A stretch of DNA of 15,271 bases from CAVALG01 sp963589585 (GTDB lineage Bacteria > Bacillota > Clostridia > Oscillospirales > Acutalibacteraceae), in contig CAVALG010000088.1 in NCBI GenBank assembly GCA_963589585.1, positions 1 to 15,271 on the forward strand, written 5' to 3'. Within the stretch, counting starts at the first letter, position 1. Each line of letters opens with the position of its first letter. Shown in pieces: positions 10,301 through 14,274 of the stretch. Under the pieces are notes generated by a model. That model was given only the letters and a program-made list of their open reading frames with translations. It had not been told where the DNA came from and made no database searches. The position numbers and the translations under genes are program-made.

Positions 10301-12225
10301 TCACCGTAACAGCAAAAAACGGATATAAACTGAGTCTTACAAATACGGCTGACGGCGAGTGGACAGATAAACTTACCTCCACGGACGAAACCGCAAGCGG
10401 TAAACTTACATTCTATGTTAAAAGTATCGCAAACGGAGTCATTTCTGCGGCTGTAACCGTGGATTATAAGATTGATAAAACCAATCCGACAGGCGAAATC
10501 AAACTTAATAAACGCTCTGCATTTAAGGATTTTATCAATACAATTACCTTTGGATTATTCTTCAATAATGATATAGAGGTTGAACTGACGGCAAATGACA
10601 CCGCTTCGGGTGTTAAGTCGGTTAAATACTTTAAATCCGATAAAGCGTTGACCTTGGATGAAGTCCGCAGCTTAACCGATTGGACAGCCGGCGACAACTT
10701 TGGCATTAAGGCAAAGGATAAAGATAAGTTTATTATCTACGCCCGTATAGAGGATAACGCAGGTAATGTTAATTATATAAGTTCTGACGGCGCTTCATTT
10801 GATACCACGGCTCCGATAATTGAGGGTGTGGAAAACGGCAAAACCTACTATACAACCAAACGGGTTACAGTAAAAGATATAAATCTTGATACCGTAACTC
10901 TTAACGGTGAAAAGGCGGGAATCGACTTGTCGCTTAACGGCGATACAAACGCTAAGTATGTCATTCACGCTGTGGATAAGGCGGGCAATGTTACTGAATA
11001 TACCGTTAATATGCTGCCTATTTCGTCCGTAACAGATGCAATTTCGGCAATAACCGCAGATAATGTTAAATCAAGTGATAAGGAAACAATTACAGGCGTT
11101 GAAAACCGACTTGCTGCAATAGAAAAGGACGGCGCAACCGAATCTGAGAATGATAAGCTGCAGGCAGCTGCCGAAAACTGTAAATCCCTTAAAGACCGCA
11201 TAGAAGCAGTAGCGGCGGAAATCCTGAGAATTACCGACAGCGTGAATTCCTACGATATATCTACTGTAACAAGCACCGATAAATCTGATATTGAAAAACT
11301 TGTTGCGGATATTGATACCTTGCTTAACGGAAACAACTTAACCGAAACGGAAAGGATATCACTTGAAACGGTAAAGGCAACCGCAGCCGCGCTGCTTGAA
11401 AGAATAAATGCAGCAAAATCAGCCGCAGAAAGCGACGAAATTACCGCAGTAGACAATATTAACAAGGATAATGTTAAACTTGGGGATAAGGGGATCCTTA
11501 AAAATGCGGAAACCGCGCTGGAAGAAACCTTGATCGACTTTAGCGGAAATTATACCGAAGAAGAGCAAAGACAACTCGAATCAAAGCTTGAAACAGTTAA
11601 AGAGGCGCTTAAGGCGATAGATAATGTCGAAAAGGCTGCCGAAAAAATTGCCGAATTGCCAAACAGTGACAAGGCAAAACTCAGTGACAAGAACGAGGTT
11701 GAAACCGTTAAAAAGATAATTGACGGCTTAACCGAGAACGAAAAAACAATGCTTGGCGCAGACAAAATCGAAAAGGTCAACAACCTTTCCGAAAAAATTG
11801 CGGAACTTGAAAAAATTTCATTTGCTCCGTCAATTATTGAGGGAGCAGGGCAGAACTGGAATATCAAATCAAGTGAAAACGCCCGTTTCCGCAGTAACGC
11901 AGAGTTTGACGAGTTCCGAAAAGTTCTTGTTGACGGTAACGAAATTGCCGACAGCAACTATATCGTCAGCGAAGGCAGTACGGTTGTTGAACTTAAAGCC
12001 GATTATCTTAAAACTCTGTCGGCAGGCGAACATACTCTCAGTGTTGTGTCGCAGAACGGCACGGCAACCACAACCTTTACCATTGTAAAGGATGCAGACA
12101 AAAAATCGCCGCGTACAGAGGATACCTCCAATTTTGCGTTGTGGCTGGCATTGTTGTTTATAAGCGGCGGCGTATCGGGCGGTATACTGTCATTAAAAAA
12201 GAAAAAAGCTGCAAAATATAATTGA
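1315..12225 (+). CDS. Giant modular cell-surface protein with sortase-type anchor
   Basis: A 3636-aa secreted protein, probably an adhesin or wall-associated structural protein; no catalytic domain was recognised. The ATG at 1315 is chosen because AAAGGAG lies 7 nt upstream and a classic signal peptide follows (EKR, hydrophobic core at about 11-28, cleavage near A31). Order: residues 32-1050, four beta-solenoid-like modules rich in GG-T turns, each opening with an A-x-V ... TLKLL-like stretch and a DLN strand; 1053-1246, Ig-like pair; 1248-2080, three more solenoid-like modules; 2074-2352, Ig-like domains; 2353-2450, X2-like domain; 2449-2532, MBG-like domain; 2533-2977, five YDG repeats; about 2978-3053, further Ig-like; 3054-3236, Ig-like pair; 3237-3502, charged alpha-helical repeats; 3503-3595, second X2-like domain; 3598-3636, variant sorting signal. 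Eight Cys/His motifs mark the module junctions. GC content varies strongly along the gene. Domain names are from pattern recognition; surface location is well supported, binding target unknown. Confidence 0.92.
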   Translation: MNTKMTLEKRILSVLLTVIMVFSVMPLSVFAANGGVAEVITANGSTINFNSYVDAVGYANRNGGTLKLLDDITVPYSEELDDIPFITGEFTLDLNEKNINEVVVGSVALDEEGEVIEGTPGTLTVTDSVGNGNIKYLSVNAGALTVAGGAITDLEAESYAATVNITGGTVEQLSLSDVVDEEISATVSGGAVRWLYMNGGTLTVNGGEYPEKINMDLGGGTTNITGGTFADLELRISYGEIRLTGGTFAKISTKLEMGSSEYNEPTLASLLGDGCAFYGTDGGGIVNADVLTLENVRIIADHQHIYGSGGKCTGCGAPCPHGNVDNATGICKDCDTQLEAKVTYTGKTPVFFTSFREAIDSVPHNQKEQVTVTLLNYKYNLGTEPLYLSNNNNILLDLNGHTMSGSNSIIVANNSAFTVANGELDSGLTIEAAGGDVTVEKDCEGVGTIKVTNAKSTVTVCGGNIGSLRLPYTDTDSLKNIKLSGGYFNSVSFPNAGNSDTVVISDMLEVGYAFKDNKGILKTTPGGLVPYGLTVSAKTYFAELEVVKCEHGAVNDVKGYCNYCGKLYAAKVTDTEGNEKYLEELDDGTLILAENCTVKLLQDADRCNVSRSMTFDLNGRHLNTLNLSADGTVTVKGSGSIDNLILGDSSNDTTLIIKKPTVGTVDVGFLAVKNSTKTKLDSWSFGEIKRHDSLTLSDLLADGYAFFDKSSGKPVYLSGKNTDPNADYYIDRHNHTFTANAEGKDECECGIVCDHTDIGENGKCKNCKTQIYTATLIMADGTKKNYKTFSDAWSAVAENNGSTLKLLCDAILNEGIIARSGKFTLDLNSFDIIGNQVLTVSGAADATVKNGRLINTTYDIDASFIEGCALKIDGGAVTFDNAEAIGGYGEDEMRLCSVCVYDGSFTVKSGIFTGEIGVMSKTATAHPKLKITKATLYDGIEYLHSYDDTGDYDFAGLKAFFADGSVMFDENGKYIDITDEKYWYKEEGESFALFSFTNECSVKPHTHTYSDGVCSECDYICQHDSGKNERDASYFEKAICSVCHAEYGDYAKDTTAPTGEIKIKERTWWQSLLNTISFGIFYKEEVTVKITADDDSYTQSGYDAARHAVKIEYLISNTAMSEETVKASTFTEYSGAIDLSDEDQYVIYAKLTDHAGNIAYAGSDGFEIDKTAPLIDGMKNGGVYFFCGEKTITITDKNIDKATIDSKEITLDENGQHTLPGDSEKHKIVVADKAGNETTVYITVYPSHNFDPETDTCKNCGTPAVAKVEKGDISDLFATGDELFKALADEKYSGATVTLLKDAEYTERVSLKHDLTIEMNGKSLRTSGRSGFGISSGKVTIRSSNGTADIGATLGVNSSAHLVMGEGIGKVETIVVMGKLTVYSGSYDYVYTIIPKTKSDDITLYGGTYGKLELTVLGARDVLANGYRFRDLLYADAGDKILNNVTVIPCDHADLNDFVCVGCGMEVFLSVKKDGETKLFGTFEDAIHYAEANTGSTVKLLRDLLLDTATVGDLRENTYGYVEFTKGTYTLDLAGKTLTAGDWNNYYAAIKICDGCDLTITDSVGGGKVVSEINAVLDIRSGSHLTIEGGDYSAFGGVKAEGPDSLTLKGGQFKQVTSGEARNSVSPLRYLADGCAFMLNSGIYANESNVNSQYISGKGTAYWIDKVTVVSAPLIFHSQPRDKVYYLTMPDYEKWAAFAVEYSGGYPSKGDITVTGERTDGTVVYTNTVKPTRIFEDAINLWEFTTADSGQFRIKLEYNGYVLYSNTFTITMAVCEHPGYYEDYGYKCSQCRCDLAAAIVKGGKTTGYVNFADALAAAQTEENRHCELRLLTDVSDEITVSTGDFYLHMNGHTVGAINVTETGMLDIRGGGTVAGAVTVAKNYFALLSATNVTFKGDVDADGSNGIFAGCTFAGTLNIGGNDIEVNRCTLNGDLNVSGRGVMARDGSIVGKITVNNGGVLHFFGDDGKYGAALVKAGGTMRVYANSTFSDEVAVENDGTLVLFDGTYKKITAAGCLIDCLGYERAFEDVNNGKIIDGRNPGAGDVRVVSHTHTCAWNTQTHEKLCVCGYVEATDTKAPVISGIENYAEYYGPTEFTVTDENDFTVWMDSEIITLVNGKYTVEPDNQEHTITATDVAGNTVTYRVNFYKIYNVTLPTGAGYTIVRDTVETTVRHGYTYDFIVQINDGYSKTEDFKVLVNGNKLDELMSDADSASFVVRDVSEDLVITVEGVADITAPEVEVNIRGNSFKEFLNRITFGLFFKQTQAVEVKARDDGSGIAKVEYLLSETPFANKDAIIGDWTELTLNESRKAYFSIEPSRKAFIYVRVTDQSGNITVVNSEGVVVYTDSEAVTDAQTFTMDSGSNVLYGLKLNGNALLAVYNGTEEISATGYSLIENGANCVLMLKNKYLRTLAAGEYAITLMFKPMGESYVNNNGNDSPSEVFLKLTVEKKTPVYDHKPSDGKVYNGQSIGVPAFNTDSDGARTFEYKRADEDDTAYTTEAPKNVGKYVIRITTAETDTFKAASSTMEFEIQPKEITISDVKVADKTYDGTTEAKITNAGTLSDNYDGKNLTIVSGKAAFADKNVGTDKNVTFTGFELSGSAAANYKLIAQPASTTADITVKEITINGTTVESTKIYDGTIDAKITNSGTLSDNYDGDNLTIVTGSAAYNNKNVGTGKTVVFSGFALAGDAAGNYVLTSQPANTTADITVKEITISGAAVEASRTYNGTTSAKITNTGKPSVNCDGDALTVVAGKAAYDNKNVGTGKAVTFTGFTLAGDAAANYKLIAQPENVTADITVKEIKIVDTAVEASKVYDGTTDAKVTDKGVLDGLIKGDDVTIATGKAAYDNKNVGNNKTVVFYDFAISGDDAANYELTAQPANTAAEITAKELRIANLKIKNKQYDGTNTAEIEGIPALIGLAGGDKLQLLNGIPTFSKVDIGEDIPINFTMFSLFGDSTTLANYSLTQPTGITANIVEYIADGSEYKVDSKGWINTDFTVTAKNGYKLSLTNTADGEWTDKLTSTDETASGKLTFYVKSIANGVISAAVTVDYKIDKTNPTGEIKLNKRSAFKDFINTITFGLFFNNDIEVELTANDTASGVKSVKYFKSDKALTLDEVRSLTDWTAGDNFGIKAKDKDKFIIYARIEDNAGNVNYISSDGASFDTTAPIIEGVENGKTYYTTKRVTVKDINLDTVTLNGEKAGIDLSLNGDTNAKYVIHAVDKAGNVTEYTVNMLPISSVTDAISAITADNVKSSDKETITGVENRLAAIEKDGATESENDKLQAAAENCKSLKDRIEAVAAEILRITDSVNSYDISTVTSTDKSDIEKLVADIDTLLNGNNLTETERISLETVKATAAALLERINAAKSAAESDEITAVDNINKDNVKLGDKGILKNAETALEETLIDFSGNYTEEEQRQLESKLETVKEALKAIDNVEKAAEKIAELPNSDKAKLSDKNEVETVKKIIDGLTENEKTMLGADKIEKVNNLSEKIAELEKISFAPSIIEGAGQNWNIKSSENARFRSNAEFDEFRKVLVDGNEIADSNYIVSEGSTVVELKADYLKTLSAGEHTLSVVSQNGTATTTFTIVKDADKKSPRTEDTSNFALWLALLFISGGVSGGILSLKKKKAAKYN
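2248..7515 (+). repeat. Eight recurring Cys/His motifs (CxH...CxxC type) at module boundaries
   Basis: Within the giant protein a short motif recurs between beta-rich modules. The clearest copies are C-x-H, then 8-12 residues, then C-x-x-C, at 2269-2316, 2959-3006, 3571-3615, 5662-5703 and 6637-6687. Variants are 4327-4446 (HTH ... CSEC ... CQH ... CSVC), 5056-5094 (SHN ... CKNC) and 7462-7515 (HTHTC ... CVC). Extra cysteines precede copies 1 and 3 (2248/2257 and 3553/3559). Each copy is usually followed by an A-x-V strand that opens the next module. The spacing resembles a zinc-knuckle/ribbon, so metal binding is a reasonable inference; disulphide formation is the alternative for an exported protein. 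Confidence 0.7.
4471..5052 (+). repeat. Ig-like domain pair, copy 1 of the NTITFG-type repeat
   Basis: Begins with DTTAPTGEIKI and carries LLNTISFGIFY at 4528-4560. It then has a strand ending in ITADD, a YLIS strand, and a closing strand with DHAGN. A second Ig-like domain follows (DKTAPLIDG to DKAGNETTVY). Comparable units recur at 8008-8370 (FLNRITFGLFF, 8062-8094) and 10474-11022 (FINTITFGLFF, 10531-10563). The TAP start and D-x-AGN end are typical of bacterial Ig-like domains in clostridial surface proteins. Confidence 0.7.
8371..8910 (+). other. X2-like domain followed by MBG-like domain in the giant protein
   Basis: The first part ends in the pattern YSLIENGANCVLMLKNKYL, then LAAGEYAITLMF, which matches the strand pattern of X2-type Ig-fold modules of clostridial exoproteins. 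The C-terminal segment at 11821-12099 repeats it (VVELKADYLKTLSAGEHTL). The second part (8659-8910) has VYNGQSIGVPAF and a NVGKYVIRITT strand, as in MBG domains that commonly precede YDG repeats. Assignments rest on motif similarity only. Confidence 0.55.
8911..10245 (+). repeat. Five tandem YDG-type repeats of about 267 bp
   Basis: Units start at the codon for K in KEI/KEL at 8911, 9175, 9442, 9709 and 9976, giving spacings of 264, 267, 267 and 267 bp (88-89 aa). Each unit has Y(D/N)GT near residue 17, an AKIT-like strand, and, in the first four, KNVG and a Y-x-L-x-x-QP end leading into TADITVKE. Units 2 and 3 share long identical DNA stretches, suggesting recent duplication or homogenisation. 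Unit 5 is the most diverged (GIPTFSKVDIG replaces the KNVG segment). YDG domains are extracellular beta-sandwich spacers in bacterial adhesin-like proteins. Confidence 0.88.
11023..11820 (+). repeat. Charged alpha-helical repeats, about four units of 65-80 aa
   Basis: This segment changes from beta-rich to helix-rich sequence dominated by Ala, Glu, Lys, Leu and Asp, without cysteine apart from one near its start. Units share a pattern of a short turn with Asn/Ser and SDK/GDK (VKSSDK, VTSTDK, VKLGDK, AKLSDK), then an acidic/basic helix, then LTE(T/N)E or similar, then a second helix. It would form three-helix bundles or a stalk between the Ig-like domains and the wall anchor, similar in style to FIVAR/GA-type helical regions; the family name is not certain. 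DNA here is AT-rich. Confidence 0.6.
12106..12222 (+). other. C-terminal sortase-like sorting signal with variant motif SPRTED
   Basis: Residues 3598-3603 read SPRTED. They are followed by a hydrophobic stretch (FALWLALLFISGG onward, about 21 residues) and a basic tail (KKKK, AAKYN). This is the three-part layout of a cell-wall sorting signal. SPxTG variants are known clostridial sortase substrates, with the scissile bond after Thr; here Glu takes the place of Gly. No sortase gene is in the window. If not cleaved, the segment would still act as a membrane anchor. Confidence 0.7.
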
Positions 12226-12226
12226 A

Positions 12227-12256
12227 TTTACACCTAAACAGTGTTAAACTTATAAT
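12227..12256 (+). promoter_or_regulatory. Promoter for the membrane methyltransferase gene
   Basis: TTTACA (12227-12232) and a perfect TATAAT (12251-12256) are separated by 18 nt, beginning 2 nt after the stop codon of the giant gene. Transcription would start near 12263, leaving a leader of about 140 nt before the ATG at 12405. Confidence 0.6.
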
Positions 12257-12265
12257 AACGATAAA

Positions 12266-12316
12266 CCGTGCCGGCGCGTCAAATCGGATTTAACCCGTAT
12301 CGATGCGCCGGCACGG
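12266..12316 (+). other. Strong GC-rich stem-loop at the predicted 5' end of the next transcript
   Basis: CCGTGCCGGCGC (12266-12277) and GCGCCGGCACGG (12305-12316) pair perfectly. The stem extends inwards by three pairs, one of them a G-U, to 15 bp with a 21-nt loop. No U-run follows directly (the next T5 is at 12332-12336, about 15 nt later), so it is not a typical intrinsic terminator. It may still slow polymerase leaving the giant gene, or stabilise the 5' end of the downstream mRNA. A smaller hairpin (GCGAA/TTCGC, 12368-12383) lies just before the start codon. Confidence 0.7.
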
Positions 12317-12404
12317 CAGATAAATGTAATATTTTTAAAAATCGGGAAAAGGGGAACTGTCAGATAAGCGAACCCCGCTTCGCAATACCGACCGAACGGA
12401 TAAT

Positions 12405-13004
12405 ATGGAACTTATATCTCAAAAAGAATGGATATTCAAAATTGCGGCACTCGTTGTGCTTGCAGTGTTTTACAGCATTTATTTTACTAAAATGTTACTT
12501 CAGAAACGCCGCGGTATACGCACCCACCAAATCGGGCGCAGAAAAGAAAAAGGTATCCACACGGTGGAAACCATTATGAGTATCGCAACTTATACCGTTG
12601 TTGCGGCTCAGCTGCTGTCAATCGTTTTCGGCTATAGTTATTTGCCGCCAAGCGCACGCTTTACGGGATTTTGCATCGGTATGCTGGGTGACTTAATTTT
12701 CCTTATATCGGTTATCAAAATGAGGGACAGTTGGCGTGCAGGAATTCCGGATGAAGATAAAACCGAACTTGTTACAAACGGAATTTATAAATACAGCCGC
12801 AACCCTGCGTTTCTGGCGTTTGATTTTATGTATATAGGCGTGCTGCTTTTATATTTTAATCCGTTTTCGGCGGCGTTTACGCTCTTTGCAATAATTGCAT
12901 TGCATTTACAGATTTTGCAGGAAGAAAAATATCTTGCTGCGACTTTCGGTGCCCCTTATCTTGAATATAAAAAACACACATTCCGTTACCTTGGCAGAAA
13001 GTAA
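12405..13004 (+). CDS. Integral-membrane methyltransferase, ICMT/PEMT-like
   Basis: The 199-aa protein belongs to the membrane methyltransferases related to isoprenylcysteine carboxyl methyltransferase and phospholipid methyltransferases, which use S-adenosylmethionine. It has likely membrane segments at about 10-31, 56-78, 86-104 and 138-170. The family signature is in the C-terminal half: ELVTNGIYKYSRNPAF (121-136, with the R-N-P turn), an HLQILQEEKYL helix (167-177, conserved His and Glu pair), then FGAPYLEYKK and a final RYL. The bacterial substrate is unknown; a lipid or an exported small molecule is possible. The ATG at 12405 has only a weak ribosome binding site (ACGGA about 5 nt upstream), so translation may depend on leader structure. 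The 3' end overlaps a hairpin that serves as terminator for the convergent lipoprotein gene. Confidence 0.85.
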   Translation: MELISQKEWIFKIAALVVLAVFYSIYFTKMLLQKRRGIRTHQIGRRKEKGIHTVETIMSIATYTVVAAQLLSIVFGYSYLPPSARFTGFCIGMLGDLIFLISVIKMRDSWRAGIPDEDKTELVTNGIYKYSRNPAFLAFDFMYIGVLLLYFNPFSAAFTLFAIIALHLQILQEEKYLAATFGAPYLEYKKHTFRYLGRK

Positions 13005-13010
13005 CGGAAT
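12972..13010 (-). terminator. Intrinsic terminator of the lipoprotein gene, inside the end of the methyltransferase gene
   Basis: ATTCCGTTAC (12980-12989) and GTAACGGAAT (13001-13010) form a perfect 10-bp stem with an 11-nt loop. Read on the minus strand it is followed within about 7 nt by a T6 run, as expected for Rho-independent termination of the leftward lipoprotein transcript. On the plus strand no U-run follows, so rightward termination is less likely. The right arm contains the methyltransferase stop codon. Confidence 0.7.
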
Positions 13011-13026
13011 ATGCGCTTTAAGTGTT

Positions 13027-13656
13027 TCAGTTGTAATATTCTATTTCGGCATCGCTTATCAATTGTTGTACATAATTTGAATACTGTTTTTCATAAGAAA
13101 GTTTTGACTGTGAATCATACAAATTTTCTTTAAAATAATCTTTCAACTTATTTATCCGCGCGTTGTCATAATATTCGTTTGCCAAAAATTTTATATAGTC
13201 ATCATCAGATAAATTGTTTTCAGCCATATAATTTTTAGTTTCCAAAAGCGTCAGGTAATTCGGGGTGTCGTCTACTGTAGTTTGGTTTAGGTTTGTAAAA
13301 ACCTCCGTTGCCTCTTTTTTGCAGCTTTCAAAATCCACGTCGAAGCCCTTTTTCCCGGCTTCGTGTAAAAGAACAATATGTTCCGTTTTTTCATTTAAAA
13401 TCTCATCATATGTTTTGGGTTTGCCGAGTTCATTAATCAGTTTTGTTTTTTCTTCGGCGCTGATATCCAAATTATTTATTTGCTTAACATTTTTTTCGTA
13501 AATCGTTTTAGAACTTTTAACCGCGTTTTTTATTTCTGAAACCGATATATCATTGCCGTATACCGTGCATGCAATGCCTTCTTTTTCAGTGTGCGAGCAG
13601 GCAGTTAAAATCACAATCAAAAACACGATAACGCCCAATAGTATTTTGTTCTTCAT
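13027..13656 (-). CDS. Lipoprotein with possible SurA/PrsA N-terminal-like chaperone domain
   Basis: The 209-aa protein has a lipoprotein signal: basic MKNK, hydrophobic residues 5-17 and the lipobox LTAC with lipidated Cys20. It should be held on the outer face of the membrane. The mature part starts with a short strand (GIACTVYGNDISVSEI), then long charged helices with many Lys/Glu. This resembles the N-terminal helical region of SurA/PrsA-type foldases, where 'v-n-g-x-x-I-s-x-x-E' opens the domain, but no parvulin isomerase domain is present. The chaperone reading is therefore tentative. It could be a trimmed extracytoplasmic holdase or an unrelated helical lipoprotein. AGGAGA at 13670-13664 on the minus strand supports the start. 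The gene is single, convergent with the methyltransferase and divergent from the MGMT-family gene. Confidence 0.75.
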   Translation of the reverse strand: MKNKILLGVIVFLIVILTACSHTEKEGIACTVYGNDISVSEIKNAVKSSKTIYEKNVKQINNLDISAEEKTKLINELGKPKTYDEILNEKTEHIVLLHEAGKKGFDVDFESCKKEATEVFTNLNQTTVDDTPNYLTLLETKNYMAENNLSDDDYIKFLANEYYDNARINKLKDYFKENLYDSQSKLSYEKQYSNYVQQLISDAEIEYYN

Positions 13657-13784
13657 AAATCATTCTCCTAAATCGTAAGTTTAAAACAGATGCTTCCGGT
13701 AAAACAAATTGAACTTGCGGTTTATCTATAATAACCTTACCATATTTACCACATTTTTTCAAGAATAATTTATTATCTCTATAG

Positions 13785-13808
13785 GCGGCCTTGCGCAGTC
13801 TGCCAAGC
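13785..13808. other. Imperfect GC-rich hairpin in the divergent intergenic region
   Basis: GGCCTTGCGCAG followed by TCTGCCAAGCC folds into a stem with two single-base bulges. It stands out from the AT-rich surroundings between the lipoprotein and the MGMT-family gene. No promoter with good -35 spacing was found nearby; an isolated TATAAT sits at 13727-13732. Role unknown: it could be leader structure for the gene at 13883 or debris of a small repeat element. Confidence 0.3.
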
Positions 13809-13882
13809 CGTGCTGCATTGAAATACTCGGCTGATTATGATGCAATTGCAAAGCCATAAAAATTTCGGGACGAGGTGTTACC

Positions 13883-14191
13883 GTGGGCAGAGTATTGGAC
13901 GACGACTTAATATATGAAGTTTTATCAGCCGTAAGCGAAATACCGTCCGGCAAGGTCGCAACATACGGTCAAATTGCGCGGCTTATCGGCAGGGATAATT
14001 ATTCGCGCCTTGTGGGCAGTGTGCTTAGTATGGCGCAGTATTACGGCGATTATCCGTGTCACAGGGTGGTAAATCATCAAGGCAGATTGGCGCCCGGTTG
14101 GGCAGAGCAGAAGCAACTTTTGTCAGCAGAGGGTGTTACATTTAAATCAAACGGCTTTGTAAATTTAAATCTTCATAAATGGGATTGCTGA
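13883..14191 (+). CDS. MGMT-family alkyltransferase-like protein with active-site cysteine
   Basis: The 102-aa protein corresponds to the DNA-binding/active-site domain of O6-alkylguanine-DNA alkyltransferases without the N-terminal domain, the size of bacterial alkyltransferase-like (ATL) proteins. Visible features are the SGKVATYGQIA helix-turn-helix start with Tyr28, an arginine in the finger position (R42 in NYSRLVGSVL), and the motif P58-C59-H60-R61-V-V. ATL proteins usually have Trp at the position of Cys59 and so bind but do not repair; here the cysteine is kept, so methyl transfer is possible. The C-terminal part (LLSAEGVTF) fits the small family members. The start is GTG at 13883, with GAGGTG 5 nt upstream. 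Expected role: recognising O6-alkylguanine in DNA. The cupin gene begins 83 bp later but has its own promoter. Confidence 0.87.
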   Translation: MGRVLDDDLIYEVLSAVSEIPSGKVATYGQIARLIGRDNYSRLVGSVLSMAQYYGDYPCHRVVNHQGRLAPGWAEQKQLLSAEGVTFKSNGFVNLNLHKWDC

Positions 14192-14225
14192 ATTTTTTAT
14201 TTTGAAAAATTGATGGTGCAAAATA

Positions 14226-14254
14226 TTGATATATTGTGCGCAAAGGCGTATAAT
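14226..14254 (+). promoter_or_regulatory. Promoter of the cupin gene
   Basis: TTGATA (14226-14231) and a perfect TATAAT (14249-14254) are 17 nt apart. Transcription would start around 14261, right at the AGGGAG ribosome binding site (14261-14266), so the leader would be extremely short (about 14 nt) if this promoter is used. Confidence 0.75.
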
Positions 14255-14274
14255 AACGGCAGGGAGTTGATGAT

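Noticed and set aside
12268..12579. 103-codon plus-strand frame across the stem-loop and the methyltransferase start
   Set aside because: It begins inside the hairpin, has no ribosome binding site and overlaps a well-supported gene in another frame.
13759..13953. 64-codon minus-strand frame upstream of the MGMT-family gene
   Set aside because: It overlaps the supported gene start at 13883, lacks a good ribosome binding site and has no recognisable protein pattern; I considered a mobile-element remnant but could not support it.
14191..14211. AT-only hairpin after the MGMT-family gene as a terminator
   Set aside because: The stem contains only A-T pairs and is too weak; the T-run lies inside the left arm rather than after the stem.
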